Assembly: GCF_900129765.1 (NCBI RefSeq)
Contig: NZ_FQWU01000001.1
Location: forward strand, 1,612,001 to 1,676,000
From: Massilia sp. CF038
GTDB lineage: Bacteria > Pseudomonadota > Gammaproteobacteria > Burkholderiales > Burkholderiaceae_D
Length of the DNA: 64,000 bases
Reading direction: 5' to 3'
Notes under the pieces: generated by a model
What the model was told of the DNA's origin: nothing
Databases searched by the model: none
The model's input: the letters and a program-made list of their open reading frames with translations, nothing else
Program-made: the position numbers and the translations under genes
Shown here: positions 34,204-42,685 of the stretch, in pieces
How the letters are laid out: the number at the start of each line of letters is the position of its first letter
How positions within the stretch are numbered: the stretch's first letter is position 1

Positions 34204-36642
34204 GTGGATCAAGACCGCAAGCCATCGGACCCTGCGCGCCAGGGTGTGAAGCACTACCTTGCGACCGCTACGGCATGGGCGCGCGCGCGCACAGCGCAGG
34301 CACGCGCCTACCTGATGGCCAGACCGGCATGGAAGCGGGTGGCGCTGGTGGGATTGTGGGGCGGTGGCGGTCTGTGCGTCCTGTTACTGGCGTACGTGCT
34401 GATCCTGATCCCAATGACACCTGGCATCAAGGACCTCAAACAGGCGCGCACGGCCAAAGCGTCGGCCATTCTGTCGGCAGACGGCAACCAGCTGGCGACC
34501 TTCGAGGAGGGCTTGCACGAACGCGTCAAGCTCGATCAGATTTCGCCGTTTGTGCTGCAAGCGCTGATTGCCACGGAAGACCATCGCTTCTACGACCACA
34601 ACGGCATTGATTACCGGCGCACCGTGGGATCGGTGCTGCACACCCTGGGTGGCGATCCGCAAGGTGGCTCGACCATTACCCAGCAGCTGGCCCGCAATAT
34701 GTTCCCGGAAGAGATCGGGCGCTCGCGCAGTCTGAATCGCAAGCTCAAGGAAATGATTACCGCGGTCAAGATCGAGTCCACCTACAGCAAGACGGAGATT
34801 CTCGAAACGTACCTCAACACCGTGCCGTTCCTGTACAACACCTTCGGCATCGAAACGGCAGCGCGCACCTATTTCGACAAACCCGCGCTCAAGCTCGATA
34901 TTCTGGAAGCGGCCACTCTGGTTGGCATGCTCAAGGGAACGAGTTACTACAATCCGGTATCGCGCCCCGAGCGGTCCGTCGAGCGGCGCAATGTGGTACT
35001 GGGGCAAATGCTCAAGCATGGCATCATCGATGAGAAGCGTTTTCAGGTGCTCAAGAAACGCCCCTTGCGCCTGCACTTCACGCGCCAGTCGGAACGCAAT
35101 GCGTCCGACAGCCATTTCACCTCTTATGTGCGCAAGTGGCTGATCCAGTGGGCCGACGAGAACGATTACAACTTGCAGCTCGATGGCCTGGTGGTGCACA
35201 CCACGCTGGACTACACGCTGCAAACGGCGGCCATGCGTGCTGTCGACCGCCAGGGCGCGGCGCTGCAGATGGTGGCCGACGTCGAATGGGCGCAGGCCGA
35301 CAGCGGCTCGTCGTCCTCCATCGGTTCGTACGCCGGCATGCACGGCTCGGTCACGCCGTTTGAGTATTTCTGGCGTACCAAGGGCAATCTGGTCAGCAAC
35401 TTCATTCGTGAAACACCCGAATTCAAGAACGCGGTGGAGGAAGGGGGCGATGGCGCCGTCGTGCTCAAGCGCCTGCGCGCCGACAAGGCGTTCATGGCCC
35501 AGCTGCGGCGCGCCAAAACACGCCTGGAAACGGGTTTTGTAGCGATGGATCCCAGCAGCGGCGAAGTACGAGCCTGGGTCGGCAGCCGCGACTTCCAGAA
35601 AGACCAGTTTGACCACGTGGCGCAAGCGTCGCGTCAGCCGGGCTCGACTTTCAAGCCCTTCGTGTACGGTGCCGCACTGGAAAAGGGCATCTCGCCCGAA
35701 CGGACCTACACCGATGAAGTGATGGCCATTAAGGCGGGCGACGGCACCGTCTGGCGCCCGACCGACATGAGTGGCGCCAGCGGCAACCAGATGACGCTGC
35801 GCGAAGGTTTGATCATGTCGAAAAACACGATTACGGCCCAGGTGATGCAGGACGTGGGCTTGCCCAGCATCGTCAAACTGGCCCGCGACCTGGGCATTCG
35901 TGACAGCAAGCTCGACCCCGTGCCCTCGCTGGCGCTGGGCACCAGTCCGGTCACGCTGCTGGAAATGGTGTCGGCCTACAGCACCATTGCGGCCCAGGGT
36001 GAATACCACAAGCCAGTGTTCGTCAAGCGCATTACCGATCGCGCAGGCAACATCGTTGCCGAATTCGGCAAGGAGGTGCCGCAGCGCGCCATGACCAGCG
36101 AAGGCGCGGTCCAGCTGATTGACATGATGCGTGGCGTGATCAATCGCGGCACCGGCACAGCCATCCGCTACCGCTTTGGCATCACGGGCGACGTGGCCGG
36201 CAAGACGGGTACCACCCAGAACAACACCGACGGCTGGTTCATCATGATGCATCCAAACCTGGTGGCCGGTGCGTGGGTCGGGTTCAACGATAATCGCGTG
36301 ACCATGCGCAGCAGTTACTGGGGCCAGGGCGGCCACAACGCGATTCTGGTGGTTGGCGACTTCTTCAAGGCGGCACTGGACAGCGGCAAGGTGCCCACCG
36401 GCGCCGCCTTCCCCGGCGCGCCACGCCAAGCGCCGGCGCCGGTCGAGGAAGAGGCGCCCGATGTGATCGAAGAAGGTGGTGTCATGCAACAGGATGGTGT
36501 CGCACCCGAACCTGAACCCGCGCCCGAGGAAATGCTCGAAGACGATGGCAGCGGCGAACCGCCGCCGCCGGAACTGGAGCAGCAAGCCGCGCCGGCAGCA
36601 CCGCTGGAGCGCGGCGACCGGGTCGAGCCAGTGCAAAATTGA
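34204..36642 (+). CDS. Bifunctional penicillin-binding protein (class A)
   Basis: 812 residues. One N-terminal membrane helix (ALVGLWGGGGLCVLLLAYVL). The GT51 transglycosylase domain has Glu125 in ATEDHRFYDHNGID and GGSTITQQLARNMF. The transpeptidase has STFK (Ser481), SKN and KTGTT (Lys667). It polymerises and cross-links peptidoglycan. The C-terminal 75 residues are Pro/Glu-rich and disordered. The start is GTG at 34204 with AACGGG upstream. Similar in order to PBP1A-type proteins, but the family cannot be split further by eye. Confidence 0.92.
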   Translation: MDQDRKPSDPARQGVKHYLATATAWARARTAQARAYLMARPAWKRVALVGLWGGGGLCVLLLAYVLILIPMTPGIKDLKQARTAKASAILSADGNQLATFEEGLHERVKLDQISPFVLQALIATEDHRFYDHNGIDYRRTVGSVLHTLGGDPQGGSTITQQLARNMFPEEIGRSRSLNRKLKEMITAVKIESTYSKTEILETYLNTVPFLYNTFGIETAARTYFDKPALKLDILEAATLVGMLKGTSYYNPVSRPERSVERRNVVLGQMLKHGIIDEKRFQVLKKRPLRLHFTRQSERNASDSHFTSYVRKWLIQWADENDYNLQLDGLVVHTTLDYTLQTAAMRAVDRQGAALQMVADVEWAQADSGSSSSIGSYAGMHGSVTPFEYFWRTKGNLVSNFIRETPEFKNAVEEGGDGAVVLKRLRADKAFMAQLRRAKTRLETGFVAMDPSSGEVRAWVGSRDFQKDQFDHVAQASRQPGSTFKPFVYGAALEKGISPERTYTDEVMAIKAGDGTVWRPTDMSGASGNQMTLREGLIMSKNTITAQVMQDVGLPSIVKLARDLGIRDSKLDPVPSLALGTSPVTLLEMVSAYSTIAAQGEYHKPVFVKRITDRAGNIVAEFGKEVPQRAMTSEGAVQLIDMMRGVINRGTGTAIRYRFGITGDVAGKTGTTQNNTDGWFIMMHPNLVAGAWVGFNDNRVTMRSSYWGQGGHNAILVVGDFFKAALDSGKVPTGAAFPGAPRQAPAPVEEEAPDVIEEGGVMQQDGVAPEPEPAPEEMLEDDGSGEPPPPELEQQAAPAAPLERGDRVEPVQN

Positions 36643-36655
36643 TAAGTTCTAGTAA

Positions 36656-36680
36656 GGAATAGTTGTAAAATGACTATTCC
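36656..36680. promoter_or_regulatory. Inverted repeat before the small membrane protein
   Basis: GGAATAGT (36656-36663), 9-bp spacer TGTAAAATG, ACTATTCC (36673-36680). The arms match perfectly and the AT-rich spacer could contain a -10 element. There is no T run, so an operator is more likely than a terminator. Confidence 0.5.
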
Positions 36681-36700
36681 CTTCACTTTGAAAGCGCTGC

Positions 36701-37051
36701 ATGAACACCCACCACCGGATTGCTGGCATCCTGCACATCGTTCTTGGCGCTCTCGCCACGGGCGGGATCCTGCTCTTCATGATTTTCATGAATGCCATGT
36801 TTGGCGCAGTCCAGGAAGCGCCGATGTGGGCAATGCGGCTGGCCAATGTGCTGGCCGTGCCTTTCCTGCTGCTGGCCGCAGGCCAGGTGGTTGCCGGCAT
36901 TTGTTTCCTGAACGGTAAGCCGCTGGCGCGCGTGTTCCTGCTGATTTACGCCTGCTTGAGCTTGCTCAATTTCCCGTTCGGCACCCTCGTTGGTGCCTAC
37001 ACCATCTGGGCTTTGGCCATCCGCGACCAGAGCACCCCCAGCGTCGCCTGA
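36701..37051 (+). CDS. Small integral membrane protein, unknown family
   Basis: 116 residues with three clear hydrophobic segments (GILHIVLGALATGGILLFMI, LANVLAVPFLLLAAGQVVAG, VFLLIYACLSLLNFPFGTLV). No domain recognised. It begins 58 bp after the PBP gene, just past the inverted repeat at 36656, and is convergent with eutC 6 bp away. Confidence 0.75.
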   Translation: MNTHHRIAGILHIVLGALATGGILLFMIFMNAMFGAVQEAPMWAMRLANVLAVPFLLLAAGQVVAGICFLNGKPLARVFLLIYACLSLLNFPFGTLVGAYTIWALAIRDQSTPSVA

Positions 37052-37057
37052 GCGAGG

Positions 37058-37843
37058 TCAGCGCAGCAGAAAATTGCGGCCCGGGTTGGCGAGCGTGCTC
37101 GCCTCGGCCGGTGTCTCGTCCTTGAGTGCCACGCCGGACAATTGCCGCTCGCGCGCCTGTGACAACAGCCAGCGCAGCTTGTGCGCCGCGCTGTCGTACG
37201 ACAGGCCTGCCGGCCTGACATTCGAGATGCAATTGCGCTGCGCGTCGCTGCAACCGCGCTGCGGCGCCCAGGTCAGGTACAAGCCCATGCTGTCGGGCGA
37301 ACTGAGCCCCGGACGTTCGCCAATCATGACCACCACTGCTTTCACGCCCAGGGCAGCGCCGATATCGTCGCCGATCGCCACCCGCGCCTGGGTCGCCACC
37401 ACCAGGGGCGCGCAGGTCCAGCCATCGACAGCCAGATCGTCGTACAGCCGGCGCAGGAAGGGCAGTGCATTCTGCTCGATGGCCAGCGCCGACAAGCCAT
37501 CGGCCACCACCAGCGCCAGATCCCAGGGGCTAGACTGCAGGCTGGCGCGATCCTGCTCCGCCAGCTGCCTTCCCAGATCGGGACGCTGCAAATAAGTGGC
37601 ACGGTCCGGGCAGGCGCTGCGCACGCACACTACCGGCATGCCAACCTGCGCCAAACTGGCCGCCAGCGCGGGCGCGTCGAGCGCCTGGTGCACGGCGTCG
37701 CGCGCACGTGCATGGGCCAGTTGAAATTCGAGCTGGCGCGCGCTGGGCACGCTCACCCCGGCGCGGCCGAGCGCGATGCGGGCGTCGGTCAGCGCACGCA
37801 GCGCATGCCAGGCATTGGGAATGACGTGGCGCGGCGCGCTCAT
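37058..37843 (-). CDS. eutC: Ethanolamine ammonia-lyase small subunit
   Basis: 261 residues. ARIALGRAGVSVPSARQLEFQ and FQLAHARARDAVHQAL are conserved N-terminal segments; LALVVADGLSALAIE, VVMIGERPGLSSPDSMGLYL and RNCISNVRP match the EutC cobalamin-binding region. With EutB it forms the adenosylcobalamin-dependent lyase that converts ethanolamine to acetaldehyde and ammonia. The start at 37843 overlaps the eutB stop by 4 bases, so the subunits are translationally coupled. Confidence 0.93.
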   Translation of the reverse strand: MSAPRHVIPNAWHALRALTDARIALGRAGVSVPSARQLEFQLAHARARDAVHQALDAPALAASLAQVGMPVVCVRSACPDRATYLQRPDLGRQLAEQDRASLQSSPWDLALVVADGLSALAIEQNALPFLRRLYDDLAVDGWTCAPLVVATQARVAIGDDIGAALGVKAVVVMIGERPGLSSPDSMGLYLTWAPQRGCSDAQRNCISNVRPAGLSYDSAAHKLRWLLSQARERQLSGVALKDETPAEASTLANPGRNFLLR

Positions 37844-39225
37844 AGCCGCGCCAGCGCCTGCTGAAAGCGGCCCGGCAGCGCGGTTTCCAGCTTGCCGTCG
37901 CCAAAAATGCCCACGCTGTGCAGCCATTGTTCGAACTCGGGCGCAGGTCGCAGCCCCAGCACCTGGCGCACATACAGCGCATCATGAAACGAGGTACTTT
38001 GGTAATTGAGCATGATGTCGTCCGAGCCGGGCACGCCCATGATGAAATTGCAGCCGGCCGCGCCCAGCATGGTCAGCAGCACATCCATGTCGTCCTGATC
38101 GGCTTCGGCATGGTTGGTGTAGCACACGTCGCAGCCCATCGGCAGTCCCAGCAGCTTGGCGCAGAAGTGGTCTTCCAGACCGGCGCGCAGAATCTGCTTG
38201 CCGTCATATAAATACTCGGGCCCGATGAAGCCCACCACCGAATTGACTAGCAGCGGATCAAAGGCGCGCGCCACCGCGTAGGCGCGCGCTTCGCAGGTTT
38301 GCTGATCGACGCCGTGATGGGCATTGGCCGACAGCGCGCTACCCTGGCCGGTTTCGAAATACATGACGTTGCTGCCGACCGTGCCGCGGCCCAGGGCCAG
38401 CGCAGCAGCCTGCGCCTCGGCCAGCAGCGACAGCGAAATGCCGAAGCCGGCATTGGCAGCCTCGGTGCCCGCAATCGACTGGAACACCAGATCAACCGGC
38501 GCGCCCTGTTCAATGGCGGCCATGGTATTGGTCACATGGGTCAGCACGCAAGACTGGGTGGGAATGCCGTACTCGCTGATGATGGCGTCGAGCATGTGCA
38601 GCAGCGCCACCACCTGCGGCACATTGTCGGTGGCCGGGTTGATGCCGATGACGGCGTCGCCGCTGCCGTACAGCAGACCGTCCAGGATGCTGGCGGCAAT
38701 GCCGGTGGCGTCGTCGGTGGGATGGTTCGGCTGCAGGCGCGTGGCGATGCGCTGCTCCAGGCCCAGGGTATTGCGAAAGGCGGTGGTGACGCGGCATTTG
38801 CGCGCCACCAGCACCAGGTCCTGCACGCGCATGATCTTCGATACGGCCGCCGCCATTTCCGGGGTGATGCCGGGCGCCAGGCGGGCCAGGGTAGCGCTGT
38901 CGGCGCTATCGCCCAGCAGCCAGTTGCGCAAGTCGCCGACCGTCAGGTCCCCAATGATGGCCAGGGCGCGCGCGTCGTGGCTGTCGATGATCAGGCGCGT
39001 GACTTCGTCGTCTTCGTAGGGAATCAGGGCATGCTGCAGAAAGGTCGACAGGGGCAGGGCAGCGAGCGTCATTTGCGCGGCCACCCGTTCTTCGGCGCTG
39101 TGGGCCGCCAGGCCGGCCAGATGGTCGCCCGAGCGTGCCGGCGACGCCTTGGACATCAGGGCGCGCAGGTCGGCAAACGCATATGTGCGCGCGCCGACGA
39201 TATGGGAATAGGCAGGTCCGGTCAC
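37840..39225 (-). CDS. eutB: Ethanolamine ammonia-lyase large subunit
   Basis: 461 residues. YSHIVGARTYAFADL near the N-terminus, GDAVIGINPATDN, THVTNTMAAIEQGAPVDLVF, GQGSALSANAHHGVDQQTCE and MGCDVCYTNHAEADQDD are landmark EutB segments. It carries the active site for radical deamination of ethanolamine. The start is taken as GTG at 39225, where homologues begin; GTG at 39270 would add 15 residues. Only eutBC is present: no reactivase, permease, aldehyde dehydrogenase or microcompartment gene lies in the window, so acetaldehyde must be handled elsewhere. Confidence 0.92.
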   Translation of the reverse strand: MTGPAYSHIVGARTYAFADLRALMSKASPARSGDHLAGLAAHSAEERVAAQMTLAALPLSTFLQHALIPYEDDEVTRLIIDSHDARALAIIGDLTVGDLRNWLLGDSADSATLARLAPGITPEMAAAVSKIMRVQDLVLVARKCRVTTAFRNTLGLEQRIATRLQPNHPTDDATGIAASILDGLLYGSGDAVIGINPATDNVPQVVALLHMLDAIISEYGIPTQSCVLTHVTNTMAAIEQGAPVDLVFQSIAGTEAANAGFGISLSLLAEAQAAALALGRGTVGSNVMYFETGQGSALSANAHHGVDQQTCEARAYAVARAFDPLLVNSVVGFIGPEYLYDGKQILRAGLEDHFCAKLLGLPMGCDVCYTNHAEADQDDMDVLLTMLGAAGCNFIMGVPGSDDIMLNYQSTSFHDALYVRQVLGLRPAPEFEQWLHSVGIFGDGKLETALPGRFQQALARL

Positions 39226-39395
39226 GTGGCATCCAGGTGGCAAGGAAATGCCAGCATAGCATGCAGGCACATATATGCATGTTGCGCGCCGTCTTCATCG
39301 TTCTGCAACAAATTTTGGCGGGATTGCGCAGTTTTTTGCTCAGCAGGTGCATAATCGGCGGACACCGTGCGATGTTAAAAATTCGGAGACCAGGC

Positions 39396-40967
39396 GTGCA
39401 AATAGAAAATAAAATGAAGCGGTTCCAGTATGCAGCCGGCGCGCTGTGCGCAGCCTTGCTGCTGGCCTCATGTGGTGGCGGCGGGGGTGGCAATCCACCG
39501 CCGGCCGTACCAGTCACGCCAGGCTTGCCGGGTTCGTATGCCGATCCCATCACCTATTCCAGTGCCGCCAATGGCAGCCTGAGCGCGCCCGCCGAAGGCG
39601 CTGCCGTGGTGCCGATGCGCATCACGCTGGCCGGTAAAACGCTGGACTACACCGCCACCACCGGCCACCTGACGGCCACCGATCCAGTCTCGGGCCAGCC
39701 CGTGGTGTCCTTCTTTTACGTGGCTTACACGGCAGGCACGCTCGATCCGTCCAAACGCCCGGTCACCTTCTTTTATAACGGCGGCCCCGGTTCATCGAGC
39801 CTGTGGCTGCACCTGGGTTCCTTTGGACCGAAGCGCATCGTGACGGCCATTCCATCAAGCGTGATGCCGTCGCCGGTGCAGCTGGTCGAGAACCAGGAAA
39901 CGCTGCTGGCCAATTCCGACCTGGTGTTCGTGGACGCGATTGGCACCGGTTTCAGTCAGGCCGTGGCGCCGCGCACCAATCTGCAATTCTGGGGCGTGGA
40001 CAGCGATGCGGGCGCCTTCCGCGACTTTGTGCGCCGTTACGTGACCGTTAATAACCGCCAGACTTCGCCCAAATATCTGTTCGGCGAGTCGTATGGCGCG
40101 CCGCGCACGGGCGTGCTGGCCAATCTGCTGGAAGTGGCCGGGGTTAAACTGAGCGGGATCGTGCTGCAATCTGCCATCATGAACTACAGCTCGAACTGCG
40201 GCGTGCTCACGCCCGGTACCACCAGTTGCGAGGGTTACATTCCCAGCTACGCCGCCGTCAGCGCGTACTACAAGCTGACCACGCCGCCGGGTGACTTCAA
40301 TACCTACCTGAAGGATGTGCGCGACTTCAGCGCGGCCAGTTACCGCCCGGCCGTGGCGACCTGGCTGCAGACGCATGCCACGCCACCGGTAAATGTGGTG
40401 TCGCAGCTGATTAGCTACAGCGGTCTGGACAGTACCTTATGGAACCAGAATTTCGCCCTGGGGCCGGATTTGTACCGCACCCGCGTGGCGTCGAACACCA
40501 TGATCGGGCGCTACGACGCACGCGTCAGTGCCGTGAACGGCAGCGCGCTGACAGTGGACAACGACCCCTCGCTGACGGTGGTCAACGCCGCGTTCAACAA
40601 CACCATCCAGGCTTACATTCTGAATGACTTGCGCTATTCAGCGCGTTCATCGTACGTGCCATTCAATGACATCATTGGCCGCTGGAATTTCAGCCACGAT
40701 GGCAAGACACTGCCCGATACCATTCCCGATGTGGCCGCCGCCATGACTTTGAATCCGGCGCTGAAAGTGGTGGCCATGAGCGGCTACTACGATCTGGCCA
40801 CCCCGTTCTACCAGACCGAGCTGGATCTGGCACGCCTGGGCAACAATCCCAACATCCAAATCAAGAACTACGCCAGTGGCCACATGTCCTACCTGGACGA
40901 CGCCACGCGGCGCGCCCAGCGCGACGACATGCTCACTCTCTACAACAGCGAATCGGTGGCAAAATGA
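39396..40967 (+). CDS. S10-family serine carboxypeptidase lipoprotein
   Basis: 523 residues. Lipoprotein signal (CAALLLASC, then six Gly) indicates membrane anchoring. VTFFYNGGPGSSSLWLHLGS forms the oxyanion region; the catalytic Ser is in GESYGAPR, Asp in SGYYDLATP and His in YASGHMSY, the S10 triad. It should remove C-terminal residues from periplasmic peptides. GTG at 39396 has GGAG 7 bases upstream; ATG at 39414 is the alternative and would leave the lipobox intact. The stop overlaps the next gene by 4 bases. Confidence 0.87.
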   Translation: MQIENKMKRFQYAAGALCAALLLASCGGGGGGNPPPAVPVTPGLPGSYADPITYSSAANGSLSAPAEGAAVVPMRITLAGKTLDYTATTGHLTATDPVSGQPVVSFFYVAYTAGTLDPSKRPVTFFYNGGPGSSSLWLHLGSFGPKRIVTAIPSSVMPSPVQLVENQETLLANSDLVFVDAIGTGFSQAVAPRTNLQFWGVDSDAGAFRDFVRRYVTVNNRQTSPKYLFGESYGAPRTGVLANLLEVAGVKLSGIVLQSAIMNYSSNCGVLTPGTTSCEGYIPSYAAVSAYYKLTTPPGDFNTYLKDVRDFSAASYRPAVATWLQTHATPPVNVVSQLISYSGLDSTLWNQNFALGPDLYRTRVASNTMIGRYDARVSAVNGSALTVDNDPSLTVVNAAFNNTIQAYILNDLRYSARSSYVPFNDIIGRWNFSHDGKTLPDTIPDVAAAMTLNPALKVVAMSGYYDLATPFYQTELDLARLGNNPNIQIKNYASGHMSYLDDATRRAQRDDMLTLYNSESVAK

Positions 40968-41317
40968 CGATCACACCCCGTACCTTTTTCAGCGCTGTGG
41001 CATGCGCTCTGCTGTCGTTGAATGCCTGCGCGCAGACACCCGCCAATCACCAGGGGCCCTATCTGCCGCCCGAATTGCGCACGCCCGCGCCCAGCAAGCC
41101 CGCCTCGGGCCAGGCCTTGCATAACGAAGCGATGGCCAAACTCAAGCAGCGCTTCGACCAGGCAGATCTCGACGCCGACCGCAGCATCACGCGCGAGGAG
41201 GCGAAACGCGCCGGGCTGGGTTTTATCGATGCCAATTTCGACGACATCGACGTGAGCGGGCGCGGCAAGGTCAGCTTCGACGACGTCCGCAAATTCCTGG
41301 CCCAACGCGGCAAGTGA
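40964..41317 (+). CDS. EF-hand lipoprotein
   Basis: 117 residues. Lipobox SLNAC near residue 22. One clear EF-hand (DQADLDADRSITREEA) with Asp at loop positions 1, 3 and 5 and Glu at the end, and a weaker second loop (DDIDVSGRGKVSFDD). Likely binds calcium in the periplasm. Its ATG overlaps the carboxypeptidase stop (ATGA), so the two are made together; a calcium-linked role with the peptidase is inference. Confidence 0.8.
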   Translation: MTITPRTFFSAVACALLSLNACAQTPANHQGPYLPPELRTPAPSKPASGQALHNEAMAKLKQRFDQADLDADRSITREEAKRAGLGFIDANFDDIDVSGRGKVSFDDVRKFLAQRGK

Positions 41318-41415
41318 GTCCCGGCATGGCTTGAGGGGCCTCAAACGCGCTCGCGCGTGCGGGCCTATCCTGAGTGCTTGCGCCGCCTCCGAGCGGCTTA
41401 CCGGCAGGGGACAGC

Positions 41416-42075
41416 ATGACTAGCGGCCATCGGCAACTGCTCACTTTATCGGTCGATTCGGTGGTGCTCGAAGGCGTGCTGGCCTTGCCACCTGCGCCGC
41501 GCGGCATGGTGCTGTTTGCCCATGGCAGCGGCAGCAGCCGGCTCAGTCCGCGCAACAACGCCGTGGCCGCACACTTGCGCGAGGCCGGCATGGGCACCTT
41601 GCTGATGGACCTGCTGGGCGAGCACGAACAGCCCGACACCGCGGCCCGTTTCAATATCGCTTTGCTGGCGCGCCGCCTCGGCGTGGCCGCCGACTGGCTG
41701 GCCGACCACAGCGCCACCCACCATCTGCCATTGGGCTTGTTCGGTGCCAGCACCGGTGCCGCCGCCGCGCTGTCGCTGGCGGCCGAGCGCGCCGCATTGG
41801 TCAGGGCCGTGGTGTCGCGCGGCGGGCGCCCTGAACTGGCCGATGGCGCGGTGCTGCCTGCCGTGCGCGCACCCACCTTGCTCATCGTCGGTGCGCTCGA
41901 TGCCGAAGTCGCTGCACTGAACCGGCGCGCCCTGGCGCTGCTGCAATGCGAAAAGCGGCTCGACATCGTGCCTGCCGCCACCCATTTGTTCGAAGAAGCA
42001 GGCGCCTTGCAAACGGTGGCGCAGCTTGCTGCTGGCTGGTTCAGTCAGCACCTGGCCGGTGACGTGCCTGCTTAG
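41416..42075 (+). CDS. Dienelactone-hydrolase-like alpha/beta hydrolase
   Basis: 219 residues. RGMVLFAHGSGSSRLSPRNN provides the oxyanion-hole region, GLFGASTGAAAAL the nucleophile Ser (G-x-S-x-G), VGALDAEV the Asp and PAATHLFEE the His. Cytoplasmic; substrate unknown. The start at 41416 is supported by AGGGGAC just upstream. Tail-to-tail with the YbaK-type gene, overlapping by 4 bases. Confidence 0.85.
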   Translation: MTSGHRQLLTLSVDSVVLEGVLALPPAPRGMVLFAHGSGSSRLSPRNNAVAAHLREAGMGTLLMDLLGEHEQPDTAARFNIALLARRLGVAADWLADHSATHHLPLGLFGASTGAAAALSLAAERAALVRAVVSRGGRPELADGAVLPAVRAPTLLIVGALDAEVAALNRRALALLQCEKRLDIVPAATHLFEEAGALQTVAQLAAGWFSQHLAGDVPA

Positions 42076-42566
42076 GCGGGGTTCTGGCGTACGTCGACCG
42101 TGGGCGCGCCGGTCATGGCTTGCAGCTGCGCCGGTGTCAGGTTGAATACCGCATGCGGATGGCCTGCCGCGGCCCAAACGCTGGCGTAGCGCAATAACTG
42201 GCCGTCAATCAGCACCACGCTTTCTTGCAGGTGCCCGATCGGGCACACCCCGCCAATGGCATAGCCGATTTTATCTTTCACAAAGCGGGCGTCTGCCTTG
42301 CCCACGGCACCCACCAGCGCCGCTACCTTGGCTTCATCGATGCGGTCGGCGCCGCTGGCGATCACCATCACCGCGGCGTCGTCCTGCAGGCGCCGAAATA
42401 CGATGGACTTGGCAATCTCGGCCACATCGCATCCCAGCTCGGCGGCCGCTTCGGCCGAGCTTTTGCCGGTGGAAGGCAACATCACCACCGGCTTGTCGTG
42501 ACCGAGTTCGCGCAGCAAACGGGCGACCCGGGCTGCGCTTTCCGGCATTGCACTTGTGCTATCCAT
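42072..42566 (-). CDS. YbaK/EbsC-family aminoacyl-tRNA deacylase
   Basis: 164 residues. CDVAEIAKSIVFRRL contains the catalytic-region Lys, and VKDKIGYAIGGVCPIGH is the substrate-pocket signature of the YbaK/ProX editing family. It probably clears mischarged tRNA (Cys-, Ala- or Ser-tRNA species). The start at 42566 has AGGAA 6 bases before it; an ATG at 42584 is possible. Divergent from the diguanylate cyclase. Confidence 0.87.
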   Translation of the reverse strand: MDSTSAMPESAARVARLLRELGHDKPVVMLPSTGKSSAEAAAELGCDVAEIAKSIVFRRLQDDAAVMVIASGADRIDEAKVAALVGAVGKADARFVKDKIGYAIGGVCPIGHLQESVVLIDGQLLRYASVWAAAGHPHAVFNLTPAQLQAMTGAPTVDVRQNPA

Positions 42567-42685
42567 GCGATTCCTGTTGTTCATTTTGATTTGGATATTA
42601 TGCATTGAACATGCAGCCGTGTGGCATTTGCCCTTGTACCCTTGTTCGCGGTAAGCTTGTTTCATCGCGACACGAGAGGATGCCG

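Noticed and set aside
34384-36636. 750-codon open frame antisense to the penicillin-binding protein
   Set aside because: Same mirror effect; the plus-strand protein has full catalytic motifs.
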